Assembly (NCBI GenBank): GCA_021521415.1 | Contig: JAIQDT010000026.1 | Span: 5,049,001 to 5,113,000, forward strand | Length of the DNA stretch: 64,000 bases | Reading direction: 5' to 3' | DNA from: Bidens hawaiensis | Lineage: Eukaryota > Streptophyta > Magnoliopsida > Asterales > Asteraceae | In this document: piece after piece, positions 33,601-44,773 of the stretch | Layout: every line of letters begins with the position of its first letter | Numbering within the stretch: the first letter of the stretch is position 1 | Position numbers and translations under genes: made by a program | The notes under the pieces: model-generated | What the model saw: the letters and a program-made list of their open reading frames with translations, nothing else | Told to the model about the DNA's origin: nothing | The model's database searches: none

Positions 33601-34532
33601 CTCATAAAACAATGGATCGTTGGCTGTAATTGTAATACAATTACTTATTATGAAAATGAACAAAAATACAAATTTCATATCTTATTGAAACCTAAAACCA
33701 TAAACAAAACTTCAAATATTGCATACCTCATTGAAACCTTAAAAATTTTAACTTTTAACTTACCTTAATTGCCCTTCATAGAAGAATTTTAGAGTAATCA
33801 GGACCAGATCGTATGAAAACAAAGATGCAGAAGCAAGAGGAGCCTCTAACAGGTTGATTATTCATACGATTGTATCAACCCACTGAAAATCATTGAAAAT
33901 TGAACCAAACGTTTAAAACCAAAATAAGTTCATAAATCATAATAAATATCTAGAAAACAAAGAGATCACCATTTAAATTATTTACCTTCATGGTGGTGCT
34001 TGCCATGAGATCCACCACAACACCATCGAAATCTAAGCTTTGTTTTAACACCTAAAACATTCATATCGAATCATAATTATTAAAGTTAATTGATATTGAA
34101 CAGCCAACAACCTTATTTGAATTGAATCTGTGAATCGGATTACAAAAATTGATAGGTTGGATTGTTAATTAAATCCGCTTACAAATAATTGATTGTTTAA
34201 ATCGGATTACTAAGATTAGATGAATCAGACTGTTTAACAATCAACATCAGATGTTGAAGATTGATCGATTGTTTAATAATTGACATAAGCTTTGATATAT
34301 ACCTGTTGATGATTGATCGACTTCAAATAATTTCTGAGCAGAATGGGAAGATGGTGAATGTCTTCATTGATAGGATTTAAAATATCTGAATATTACTTAG
34401 AGAGGGGTGATTTTTGTTTTGAAGAGATTAAAAAAAAAAATTAGAAAATGCCACATGGCAATTTGAAGGCTGCTGGTGAATTATAAAAAAGGGTTGTTGT
34501 TTGAGAACCCACTCTTTTATTATATAGGTAGA
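30669..34532 (-). mobile_element. Non-autonomous Helitron 2
   Basis: On the minus strand it begins TCTACCTATATAATAAAAG preceded by A (34532) and ends CTAG followed by T (30669), with a hairpin CGTGT-ATT-ACACG about 10 bases before the end. Both ends resemble Helitrons 3 and 4, which supports the pairing. 3.86 kb with no Rep/helicase frame. It contains a four-copy minisatellite near its 3' end. Only short, unrecognised frames occur in the interior. Confidence 0.7.
30783..31258. repeat. Four-copy minisatellite, unit about 120 bp
   Basis: Units carry 'gttgcaattgaaattttgaa', 'ttaacccttgatttaaccat' and a pyrimidine tract (cttctttttttttcttcttc). Copies 2 and 3 are almost identical. The minus strand stays open across three units (30876-31187) only because the unit length is a multiple of three; it is not a gene. 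Confidence 0.9.
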
Positions 34533-34768
34533 TACATACATAATCAAACTTTTGGTGCTACATGTTCGGTTGTTTACTACAGGTACATGCATAGTCTTTT
34601 ATATAACATTTTATTTTTTTAATTATGAAGATCAAATAAAATGTAAGATTTAAATCATGTCAGGGCCCCACATTTTGAATTTAGTACTAAGTTTAGTTGA
34701 TGTTTAGTCACCTTTGGTTGTAATAGCGGTGTTCATGGAACCAGTAACAATTTCGTTTCTTAATCAGT

Positions 34769-35020
34769 TATTTTCTAAATTTAGGTCGGTCGGTCGACCG
34801 GCTTTAAAGAAAACAAACCATAATGAGCAATTAGTCTTACGGTTTAAACCAAAAACCGCTCATATAAAACCACACCGGACTATAAAAATATAGTTTATTT
34901 TCTAAATGTAGGTCGGTCGGCCAACTTTAATGAAAACAAACCATAATGAGTGGTTAGGCTTAAGGTTTAAACCAAAAACCGCTAATATAAAACCGTACCG
35001 GACTATAAAAATATAGTTTA
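34769..35020. repeat. Tandem duplication of about 125 bp, cut by Helitron 3
   Basis: Two units share 'ttattttctaaat', 'aggtcggtcgg', 'gaaaacaaaccataatgag', 'ggtttaaaccaaaaaccgct' and 'ccggactataaaaatatag'. The second unit ends exactly at the Helitron insertion point. The source element is not known. Confidence 0.75.
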
Positions 35021-35933
35021 CTAGATTTTATCCCCCGTATTACGGGAGTTGTTTTACATTATTCGTTTTCAATATTTATATATGTATATTTGGATTTTAA
35101 TTTTATTTATTGTAAGAAAGTTAATAATTAATATACTTGAGGTTTGATGATGAAATGGTTTCACAAATAAATGATATGTTATAATCCGGTTTAAAAGCTA
35201 TCTGGGTTTGGTGATACGCATTACCCATTTATTTTCTTAATTATAAATAATATCTTTTTTTTAAATAAAAGAGGATATTAATTTTAGTATATCCTTATTT
35301 TATAGGATTTTCATATCAAACATTTGATGAGATTAATTTTTAATATAATGATATGTTATAACTCGTTTAAGAGCTATTTGGGTTTGGTGAGACCTTTACC
35401 CGTGAATTCGAGTCAAATGCGTAAGAAGCCTTCATTTACAAATAAAGCAATCTAATGGCTTGAGAGAATGATTGTTTTACATTTTTTGTTTTTTAATATT
35501 TAATTTTTAGATTTTAATTTTCTTTATTATAAGAAAGTTAATAACATACTTGTGGTTTGATGATGAAAGGGTTTAATAAAAAAATGATATGTTATAACCC
35601 ATTAGTTATCTGGATTTGGTGACCAATGACCCGCTTATGTTTTTTTACTATAAAATTGTCTTTTTATTTTTAAATTGGATATTAAATTTTAGTATATCCC
35701 TATTTTATAGGATTTTCCTATCAAATAATTGGTAAAATTAGTTTTTAACTTAGTGAGATGTTATAACCCGTTTAAGAGCTATCTGGTAAGACCCATACCC
35801 ATGAATTTGGGTTAAATCAATGAGAGGCCTCCATTTAAAAATCAAACAATCTGGTGGCTTTCATAAAAGGAGGAGCGACCATATCTCGACACGTAGAATT
35901 TTAGGGTTTTCTTTTATATATATTATAGGTAGA
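35021..35933 (-). mobile_element. Helitron 3 (short non-autonomous)
   Basis: The minus-strand 5' end is TCTACCTATAATATATATAA (35933, preceded by A). The 3' end is CTAG (35021) followed by T, with hairpin CCCGT-AAT-ACGGG (35034-35046) before it. 913 bp. The interior is two diverged copies of a unit of about 430 bp (gttttacatt..tcgtttt, taagaaagttaataa, ggtttgatgatgaaa, tgttataa..cgttta). It is a sister of Helitron 4. Confidence 0.85.
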
Positions 35934-36229
35934 TTTTAACTTTTTAAAGTATAAAGTATTAGTTTTGGTTCATTGTAAGCAAACTCTTTTTGGCAAATGC
36001 ATTTAAAATCTTCCCTTTCTTATTTCGGTTTATATACATGTGTAAGTTTTGAACCGAAGCTTCCTTCTATAACAGTAACCCTGAGCCATATAAGTAAAAA
36101 TTTTAGAGAAATTTTGTTCTTCAAGATTCGCATGTTATTATTGGCCATTAGGCACTGTTACAATTTTTTAGTAACTTCTCTTTTGTGTTTTTACTTTTGA
36201 AGCATTTTGAGAATTTGATTTATTGTTTA
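35934..36229. other. Spacer between Helitrons 3 and 4
   Basis: AT-rich, nothing recognised. Its left end continues the tandem unit interrupted by Helitron 3. Confidence 0.4.
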
Positions 36230-37911
36230 CTAGATTTTATCCCCCGTATTACGGAGGTTGTTTTACATTATTCGTTTTTAATATTTATATACGTATATTT
36301 GGATTTTAATTTTGTTTATTGTAAGAAAGTTAATAATTAATATACTTAAGGTTTGATGATAAAATGGTTTCACAAATAAATGATATGTTATAATCCGGTT
36401 TAAAAGCTATCTGGGTTTGGTGATACTCATTACCCGTTTATTTTCTTTATTATAAAATTTTTTCTTAATTATAAATAATATCTTTTTTTTTAAATAATAT
36501 AGGATTTTCATATCAAATATTTTATGAGATTAATTTTTAATATAATGAGATGTTATAACTAGGGGTGTTCTTCGGGTTATTTATTCGGGCTTCGGGTTGT
36601 TTAGGTCGGGTTGTTCGGGTTTGAGCTCAAAACAAATTGACCCAAAAACCGACCCAAATAAGTTTGGGTTTCGGGTTATACAGTTCGTGTAAATTTGGGT
36701 TGGGTTTCGGGTTTAACAAATAAATAAAATTCCACCTTTAACAATATCATAAATTAAAAAACCAAATTCCAAGCCGTTATAAAACCATAATATACAGCCA
36801 TATTCAACAATAGCATATATTATTTAGCAAAACATGAAATTTATCATACAAGAATGCATTAGACAGATGAAGGAGTGTTGTAACTTATGGATTAATTCTT
36901 GTATAGATTGAAGAAACATGCTCAATAAATATTGGTTTAAATACTATACTATTTAAGTTTTTGAATTGAATATACGTTCTCCGCATGCTTTATGGTCATT
37001 AATACATTGGGATGTGTTAGATCCAATATTAATATGGAGTCTTGAGAACAACCGAACAAGAATTTATAAGGTCACTATGCTACTTCATCGCTAAACTACC
37101 CTATAAAATTAGGGATATTTTATACTTCGGGTTATTCGGGTCAACCCGAATATGGGCATTTCAACCCAAATAAGGACCCGAATATTTTATCTCGGGTTCG
37201 GTTTAGGAGTTTAATCGGTTCGGGTGAATTCGGGTTGGGTTATTTGGGTCTCTGGTCGCTTCGGTTCGGGTTTGTTATTCGGGTACGGTTAAAAAATACA
37301 CCCCTAGTTATAACCCGTTTAAGAGCTATCTGGGTTTGGTGAGACCTTTACCCATGAATTCGGGTCAAATGCGTGAGAAACCTTCATTTACAAATAAAGC
37401 AATCTGATGGCTTGAGAGAACGGTGGTTTTACATTTTTCGTTTTTTAATATTTATTTTTTGGATTTTAATTTTCTTTATTGTAAGAAAATTAATTATATA
37501 CTTAGGGTTTGATGATGAAAGAGTTTCATAAATAAATGATAAGTTATAACCCGTTTAAAAGCTATCTGGATTTGGTGACCAATGACTCGCTTATGTTTTT
37601 TTACTATAAAATTGCTTATTGATTATAAATAATATTTTTTCTTTTTAAATTGGATATTAAATTTTAGTATATCCCTATTTTATAGGATTTTCATATCAAA
37701 TAATTGGTAAGATTAATTTTTAATTTAATTAGATGTTATAACCCGTTTAAGAGTTATTTGGTTTTGGTAAGACCCATACCCATGAATTTGGGTTAAATTA
37801 ATAAGAGGTCTCTATTTAAAAATTAAACAATCTGGTGGCTTTCATAAAAGGGGGAAGCAACCAAATCGCGACACGTAGGATTTTAGGGGTTTCGTTTATA
37901 TATATTATAGA
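36230..37911 (-). mobile_element. Helitron 4, carrying a nested hAT element
   Basis: The minus-strand 5' end is TCTATAATATATATAAACG (37911) and the 3' end is CTAG (36230) followed by T, with a hairpin close to CCCGT-AAT-ACGGG. Removing the nested hAT insert and one 8-bp duplication leaves 927 bp, close to the 913 bp of Helitron 3, and the interiors align. The two are sister copies in the same orientation. Confidence 0.85.
36560..37306. mobile_element. Non-autonomous hAT element nested in Helitron 4
   Basis: 747 bp. The left end TAGGGGTGT and right end ACACCCCTA are perfect inverted repeats. GTTATAAC flanks both sides (36552-36559 and 37307-37314), an exact 8-bp duplication as made by hAT transposases. 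The uninterrupted site can be read in Helitron 3. Both ends are crowded with ttcgggtt/aacccgaa subterminal repeats. No transposase frame. Confidence 0.9.
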
Positions 37912-38185
37912 TAAAAGAAACTCAAATACATAATGAAATAGTCAACTTGATAACTAAATCCTACTTAATTGAAGAAGTATAACACTTTAAATTCTTATAA
38001 CCAAAAGTTAACTTACCGCCATAAATTTGGCTACACAGAAATGCCGGTACCTTAATGAATAATCATCTTAATCCATGGTTTCTAACGGATTTAAAGGATA
38101 TGAATGCTGCTGTGAAATTATTCTACGGGTCTTATACAAATAACGGTGGTATCTTTTTTCTATTTTGTTTGTCCTAATGTTTAAT
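37912..38185. other. Intergenic DNA, nothing recognised
   Basis: No gene or repeat that I can support. Confidence 0.4.
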
Positions 38186-38363
38186 GGGGTGTTTGGGTGA
38201 GCTTTTAAAACTTGCATATTTGCTTATTTGTTTGTTAAAAAGCAAAATGTGTTTGGCAAAGCTCCTTCAAAAGCTTCAAATTGGAGCTTTTCAAAAGTTG
38301 TTTTTACTTTTCAAAAAGTAAATAAGCAGAAAAGTAATTTTAAAAGCTCACCTAAGCACCCCC
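38186..38363. mobile_element. 178-bp foldback MITE
   Basis: The ends GGGGTGTTTGGGTGAGCTTT and AAAGCTCACCTAAGCACCCC form long imperfect inverted repeats, and TAAT flanks both sides (38182-38185 and 38364-38367). Length, foldback and lack of coding fit a MITE; the superfamily (Tourist-like or hAT-like) is uncertain. Confidence 0.7.
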
Positions 38364-38367
38364 TAAT

Positions 38368-39842
38368 TTTTAAACACCATATCATATATCTGGTTCAATA
38401 CATTATTTTATACATGATACATGTTAAAATTAATGTTTAGGAATTGTGCAGGTTATTGTAGCCGTTTCGTTTCTCTCGTTCTTAAGCCGAACTCAATTGT
38501 CACTGTATTTGCGACTGGTCGGTAATCCTCGAGGCAACACCCTGACTTCATTGCTCTTTCATTGTATAGTGTGGGTGGTATTTTTTTTTGGTTTTGTATT
38601 TGATTCTCTAACATTATATATTCTTAAGTATTAAATCATATTCGGTTTTACAGTGTATTTTCCTTGAAATGTGGTTCAAGAAATATAAACACCACTTTTT
38701 ATAATAAGCGCAACTTATGATTCATGGCGGGTTAGTTTAACAATTCAGCATACTTTGAAAATACTTGAACACTATACTAATCTTTATATTTCGGTTATGT
38801 TAATGAGTTATGCAGCTATTTTAACCCATATATAATATTGTTAGTGTTGGGTTTTGTGGGTAAGTGCAAAGGAATATTAGTCATTTGATTTGAATTACAA
38901 ATTGCGCTTGCAGTTTTTTATATTTTTAATAAAATTTTGCCTTGGCACTTGCCAATAAAAAAAATTTTTATATTGCCTTTGCAAAGCAACTTTTAATATA
39001 GAATCATAATATTTTTTTTGCTAAATAGTTTCATTTACACAACTATTTAAAATTTTGCAGAAATGAAAAATGATTATTTGTGACTAAATACTTGGGACAA
39101 TTATTATGATAATGCTTTTTTATATCACTAGCTTTATCAATATTACGTATTTACCATTACTTTTAGGATTCCAATACGTTAAGGTCTTTAATTATATAGG
39201 ATCTACACAAAAATCAACAAATACAATCATCACATGATCAGTTACGAAAAAAAAGGTTCCTCCTTCTCATTGGCACCCCAATCTAATGCTTCATAGTTAG
39301 AAGTGAATGTTGAAACAGGTCATCAAGAAAGTTAACCTATTCATTTTGAAAGAAAGTAAAAGTTAAAGAAGTAATTCAAAATTCAGAGTATGATGTTCAT
39401 ATCTATCCAGCATCTATCACATATAGCAAAATATTAAATAAGACATTAACAAAATATGAAACCTATATGCCAAGAATAGTGCAACATTGAGGTGTCAATA
39501 TCGACTCAGAAACTATTTTCCGTTACCTTTTTTCCAAAACCAGTTGAATAAGAAGGTTTAGTTAAAAGAGGATCGGGTTGAACAATGGTGGACTATACTA
39601 ACATACAACCACCTAAACTATTTTAACTTCAAACTTCCTAAACTATTTTAACTTCAAACTTACATGCAAAATTAGAAGCCAACTTACATTTTGTTACTGA
39701 TTTTGCACCCAATTTTTCGGGTCAGTGTGATACGAGCTTAGTTGATGTAATATGACACTGCCAGTAGGTTAGTATAATAGTTTTTGGTAAAAAAGGTTAT
39801 AAGGTTGCCTCATGGTTGTGTTGCAGCTATCTTCTGCAACTC
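38368..39842. other. AT-rich intergenic DNA
   Basis: No gene recognised. A short direct duplication (ctaaactattttaacttcaa) occurs near 39610-39660. Confidence 0.4.
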
Positions 39843-40608
39843 TTAGGCCCTGTTCTTGAGTTTTTTTAAAGGAGGGAAAGGAAAGAAAAACTAAGGATAG
39901 TTAAAAGATGGGTGTTCTTGAGTTTTTTTTAGGATGGAAAGGAAAGGAGTATGAGCAGTTAGGAGGGATTAAATTGATTTTTTTTTCCCAATAACTTATC
40001 CTCTCACAAATGGGCAGATAACTAAGGATAAAAAACCAAATTACAATATTACCAACTAATCTTTTCATCTTCTTCATTACTTCAACCCATTTTCTGCTTC
40101 TTTCTCTAACGCCTTTGATTCTATCAAAATCGCTGCCTTCAAAATTGCTGCCATCAAAATCAAAGGCTCCAGGTTTGTATTCATCTTATTCTTCATTATT
40201 GCTAGATTTCTATCGTAAACAAAGAATTTCATATGACCCTTTGCAACATTCGGACTTTAATATTTAATAAGTGAACTGCATCAGAGGTTGTAAATATATA
40301 TCTCCTTTGACTTTCTATGATCCTTTAGTTGAATAGCATCATTAGGTTATTTTTATATGTTATAAAGATAAACCAAATAGAGGTGTGTGTACAGCGAAAC
40401 ATGTGATTGCATCTCAAATAGTCTTTGACTTTTCAACACATTATCACAAACAAACCAAACAGAGATACATGCTATCATTTTGTATGTGATGGGTTAAGCT
40501 TATTATCAGTATTATAAGTAGTTAATAATGGTTTTTTTATGTACTTGTATTATAATGGTTTACATAGAAATATGCTATACTGAAACAGGTTTTGATCTTG
40601 TTTTTATA

Positions 40609-41799
40609 ATGGACGATAACCTATTTCTTGCGGTGAGACGACACCATTTAGCTGTCGTTCATTTGGTTTGTCTAGTGGTAGCTCTTATAGCACATCATAC
40701 ACATCGCAGTAGGGGAGAAGAGATGTTACATCGACGACAAGTACGTGAAGAGATGTTGCATGAACTTGCAACAGGTGGAAAATGCCGACAAATAATTCGT
40801 ATGAGTGAGAATGCATTTATGATATTATGTCAAAAGTTAGAAAGTGATGGTGGTTTCCGATCAACTCAACGTATGACTATTGAAGAACACGTTGCAAGAT
40901 TTTTGCATATAATTGGAAATGATTTTAGAAATCGTTTCGTCTCTTGGTTTTATTATCGATCTGGGACAGCAACAAGCATGCATTTTCATAGAGTCTTAAA
41001 TGCAATTATATCATTAGAAGACCAGTATCTTATTCAACCTACCGGTGATACTGTGCAAAAACAAATTCAAGAGAAAAGAAGATTTTATCCATTTTTTAAG
41101 GATTGTATAGGAGCAATTGATGGAACACATATTCGTGTGAAAGTACCTAGTAAAGATGCTCCGAGATATCGAGGTCGGAAAGGATATCCAACTATCAATG
41201 TATTAGCTGCTTGCACATTCGATTTGAAGTTCACATATGTTTTAAGTGGCTGGGAAGGCACAACGTCTGATTCAAGAGTCTTAAAAGATGCACTTACTAG
41301 GGAAGATAAATTAAATACTTCAGATGGTAAATTTTATTTAGTGGATGGCGGTCTACCACTCAAAAGTACACTCATAGCACCTTATAGAGGTTTTAGGTAT
41401 CATTTGAAGGAATACTTAAAACGTGCACCTCAGAATCCAAGAGAATTGTTTAACCTTCGACATGCATCACTAAGAAACTCTATTGAAAGGGAGTTTGGCG
41501 TTTTAAAGAGAAGATTTCCAATAATTAGAAGTACAACCGAACCGTTCTACTCATGTGAAACACAATCACAAATATTTTTGGCTTGTTGCATTCTTCACAA
41601 TTATCTACTTGAAGTTGATCGTGATCGAGAACTTGAAGATGAAGTTGCACAAGAGGTGTTAAATGCCACACAAGATGTAGAGGATCTTGCTCCAAACGCC
41701 ATGGATGATAGAGGGGAACAAATAAGAGAGTCTATAGCAAATGAAATGCGGAGTCAATATTTGTCGCATCCAAACAATGAAATTAACATGTCTAATTAA
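40609..41799 (+). CDS. PIF/Harbinger DDE nuclease (transposase)
   Basis: 396 residues from the Met at 40609; an in-frame Met at 40528 would add 27 residues that look untypical. The N-terminal half has the helical region of HARBI1-like proteins (ELATGGKCRQIIRMSENAF; LHIIGNDFRNRFV). The catalytic core has D in CIGAIDGTHIRVKVP, D in GWEGTTSDSRVLKDAL and E in NSIEREFGVLKRRFP, a complete DDE triad, followed by CCILHNYL. The protein cuts element ends and works with the Myb-like partner encoded downstream. The frame is uninterrupted, and FYLVDGGLPL replaces the commoner Asp-Ala/Ser-Gly-Tyr. The upstream TGAAACAG/GTTTT at 40576-40591 could be a splice site, so the true N-terminus is uncertain. Confidence 0.9.
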   Translation: MDDNLFLAVRRHHLAVVHLVCLVVALIAHHTHRSRGEEMLHRRQVREEMLHELATGGKCRQIIRMSENAFMILCQKLESDGGFRSTQRMTIEEHVARFLHIIGNDFRNRFVSWFYYRSGTATSMHFHRVLNAIISLEDQYLIQPTGDTVQKQIQEKRRFYPFFKDCIGAIDGTHIRVKVPSKDAPRYRGRKGYPTINVLAACTFDLKFTYVLSGWEGTTSDSRVLKDALTREDKLNTSDGKFYLVDGGLPLKSTLIAPYRGFRYHLKEYLKRAPQNPRELFNLRHASLRNSIEREFGVLKRRFPIIRSTTEPFYSCETQSQIFLACCILHNYLLEVDRDRELEDEVAQEVLNATQDVEDLAPNAMDDRGEQIRESIANEMRSQYLSHPNNEINMSN

Positions 41800-42138
41800 T
41801 TATAAGCTATTTTGGAGTTTTTGGAACTTGAAATTTGTTAATCATAGATATTGTTGGGCCTTTGGAAACTCACTGTTATTCGGTTTCTTTATGAAAATGT
41901 TAGTGATAATTCAGTTTCTTTATGAGATTGTTATATTTGGCTATTATTAGTATGAAACAAAATTGTTGCAGGGATTACACTAATGACAGAAATGGTAATG
42001 GGTATTATTAGCATATGGATTTGCTAGTTGTATACTTTAGCATATATTTGTTTCTTATAATGAGTGTTTATGTTAGACATTTTACTAATAATACATATTT
42101 GTGAATAAAACTCTAATATGTTTATGCAGAAATTAGCC

Positions 42139-43199
42139 ATGAGCAAAAAAGATGGAACGTCCACAAGATTTCATTGGACCACTCCAATGGACACCTCATT
42201 TTTGCAGGCAATGATTACGGAGAAAGACAACGGTAATAGAATTGATGGCACGTTTACTCCCCAAGCTTACACCAACATGGTGGAGGAACTAAGCAAAGCT
42301 TTTGGAATGGACCTCACAAAAGACCATCTAAAGAATAGACTAAAACCACTCAAAGATCATTTTTCTAAGTTCTATGATGTTCTTAAAGGGAATTTAATGA
42401 GCGGTTTTTCATGGGATCCGAGCACCAAATTACTTGATCAAGGTAGACCTTGCATATAGTTGGACATTAATTTTTTTTAATTATCCTTTATCTGTAATTT
42501 TTATGATTTTGTAAACAGGAGAGTCCCGGAGCTGCAAAATGGAGGGATAAACCAATTCTTCATTACCACGAGATGCTAGAGTTGTTTGCCAAAGATAGAG
42601 CTACAGGTGCTAGAGCAGAAACTGCAAAAGAGAGAAACAAGAGACTAAAAGAAAATCATCATACACCGGAAACAATTGATGAGATTGATCAAATGGTGGA
42701 AACCAACGATATTACCTTGGAGAATATCACTAGTGCAGATGATATTCATGTTGTATCAGAGACACCTGATTCGCAAGCCAAGTATCCAAGTTTTTTGAAG
42801 AGTAAGAAAAGAAAGCTTGAGAAGGATGATGAATTTACAACAACACTTATGAGTTCAATTAACAATGTTGCTGATGCTATTGGTAAAAGCACAAAGGTAT
42901 TCAATCAAATTTTAATATTACTTTTTTTTTTCTAAAATTTATATATTTATCTTCACATGATTTCGTTGCCTAATACATGTTGTTTGTTACTATTTTAGGA
43001 TTTATGCAAGGTAATGGAAGGTTCTCGTGCACTTGTTTACTCAGAGGAGGAAATCTACAAAGAGTTGGAGATTATGGGCATAGTGTCAGAGGAGGAAATC
43101 TTCGATGCGTATCTTTTTTTGGTTGAGCGCCCGGAAAAAGCACGAGCTCTTTTTGGTTGTCCTCTTAACAAGCGGGTACATAGAATGATGGGAGCATGA
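42139..43199 (+). pseudogene. Harbinger Myb/SANT-like DNA-binding protein, three exons, probable frameshift
   Basis: Exon A (to 42442) from the Met at 42139 or 42118 reads STRFHWTTPMDTSFLQAMIT and GFSWDPSTKLLDQ, a trihelix/Myb-SANT-like domain. Exon B (42519-42896) starts ESPGAAKWRDKPILHYHEML and runs into a Lys/Glu-rich linker. Exon C (42999-43199) reads DLCKVMEGSRALVYSEEEIY and ends RVHRMMGA, stop. Introns have GT/AG borders. B and C join in phase, but A ends with one extra base relative to B, and the usual block between DPSTKL and the AAKW motif is short, so a small deletion or frameshift is likely. In Harbinger elements this protein binds the ends and brings in the nuclease. Confidence 0.75.
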
Positions 43200-43270
43200 G
43201 AATGAGATTTGAAACTTGTTTTGAAACTTTTGATTAAACATGTTTTTTTTGGAAACCGAATTGAACTTTT

Positions 43271-44773
43271 TATATAATATTTTATAAGTTTTGTTCGGTT
43301 TTATATAAATTACTAACGTATTTGTATATTTTAGGTTCCGGGTTTCAATCATGTTGAAAAGAGGGCGAAAACAAGCAAAATGGGAAAAGGCCCGTCGCGC
43401 GGCACTTTGGGCTCAGTTTTCTAGAATCTTCTACAAATATTAAAGTCTATGGGCTCATATTTCTAGAATATTCTACAAATATTAAGTTTATGGGCTTAGA
43501 TTTTCAGAATCTTCTACTAATTTTAAGTTTATGGGCCTTGAAAGTCTATATAAACACCCATAAACATTACCCTAATCATAACCTGAATATCCTGAAAGCC
43601 ACATCCGATTTTGGGGAGTTCCAAGGCCTAGGAGTGCATCTTTTGGAGGATTTGGAGGCTTGGAATCATTCGGTGGCGTGCTTATCGGTCAAGAACGAAG
43701 ACCACGGGTTATATCGCCTTTAATCTTCCGTTCTTATTTATTTTCGCCATGAATTCCTTTATTATTGTTTTGTTTTATTTTATGATGTTAGGCTAAACAT
43801 TATAGACTGCCTAGGCTTATGATGAACCTATTTTGACGTTGTGTTTTGATTTGGGATTTATTTATCATTATGGTTTTATGATTTAGTAAAAAGTTTAATT
43901 ATATTAAATTAATGCATATGGATATTTAGGATTGTTTGATTAATTGTTATTATTCCATAGTTGCCTTGATTATTGTTTGTCATTATGATAGGTTGCTATT
44001 AGGTCAATTACTTTGTGTGCTTGATTATTTTATGATTGATTTCGAATAAGATCATAGGAATAATTATTATTAATTAATTAAACCTAAGTGTGCTGCTAAC
44101 CTAAATAGCTGTAAGGTTCTAGGTTATTGATAAATCTTTATTATTTAATCTTGCTAGATTTAGTTCTTCGTAAGGAGTCCGTCTAGGTTTGGTTATTTAT
44201 TATTGTCTATTGAATCAATTAAATATATTAAATTGCCTTTGATTTCCGTGCTGTAAGGTAGGATTTCGTATAAAGGAATTAAGTCACAATTAATTAGTTG
44301 ACCATAAAGGAACTTGATTTTTGATACTAGTGTGCGTTAAAACTTATTAGAAACCCATAGGTGTCTCTTAAGTGTCTATTTTACGATTCCAGTCCATAAC
44401 TAAATATTTTCCCGGTTAATTCATAACTGAAATTTAGGAGATTCTAGCCTAAGTAGTGTTCTCATCATCATCTAATTTACTCAAACTTGTGTTTTCGTTT
44501 ATTTTACTTGTTTTTCTTAATTAGTTTTAATTTAGTATTTTAAACAAAAACCCCTTTTTACAAAAAAAATAGTCGTGTCAGCATTAGTTGAGTCTAATTA
44601 GCTAGTTTACGTAATTTAAAGAGTCTCGTGGGTTCGATATCTGGACTTACTTAGCTGTACTAGAGTCGACTGGTTCACTTGTCGGTTAGTAGTTTTAGTT
44701 AAGTTAAGAGTCTAGAATTTATTACTTCGTGTCTAGATTAGCGTGTTTTTATTAGACTACTTTTAGCACATCA
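43271..44773 (+). repeat. LTR copy, family R3, 5'-truncated
   Basis: It aligns with 57903-59529 and 60556-61118 (both minus). Shared landmarks: 'gaaaagagggcgaaaac', a TATA motif (tctatataaacaccc at 43546), 'tgcttatcggtcaag.acga', 'gactgcctaggcttatgatg' and the end 'cgtgggttcgatatc.ggac' ... 'agcacatca'. The first about 60 bases of the LTR are missing next to the Harbinger element. The U5-like end resembles plant Ty3 LTRs, but lineage and internal genes are not visible. Confidence 0.65.

Larger units (their letters stand above)
39846..43270 (+). mobile_element. PIF/Harbinger DNA transposon, right end missing
   Basis: The left end reads TTA|GGCCCTGTTCTTGAG, where TTA is the usual 3-bp target type of this superfamily; the first 45 bases are partly repeated at 39907-39950. 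It contains the two genes expected of an autonomous element, nuclease and Myb/SANT-like protein, in the same direction. No matching inverted end is found before an LTR copy begins near 43271, so the right terminus appears lost. Confidence 0.75.
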
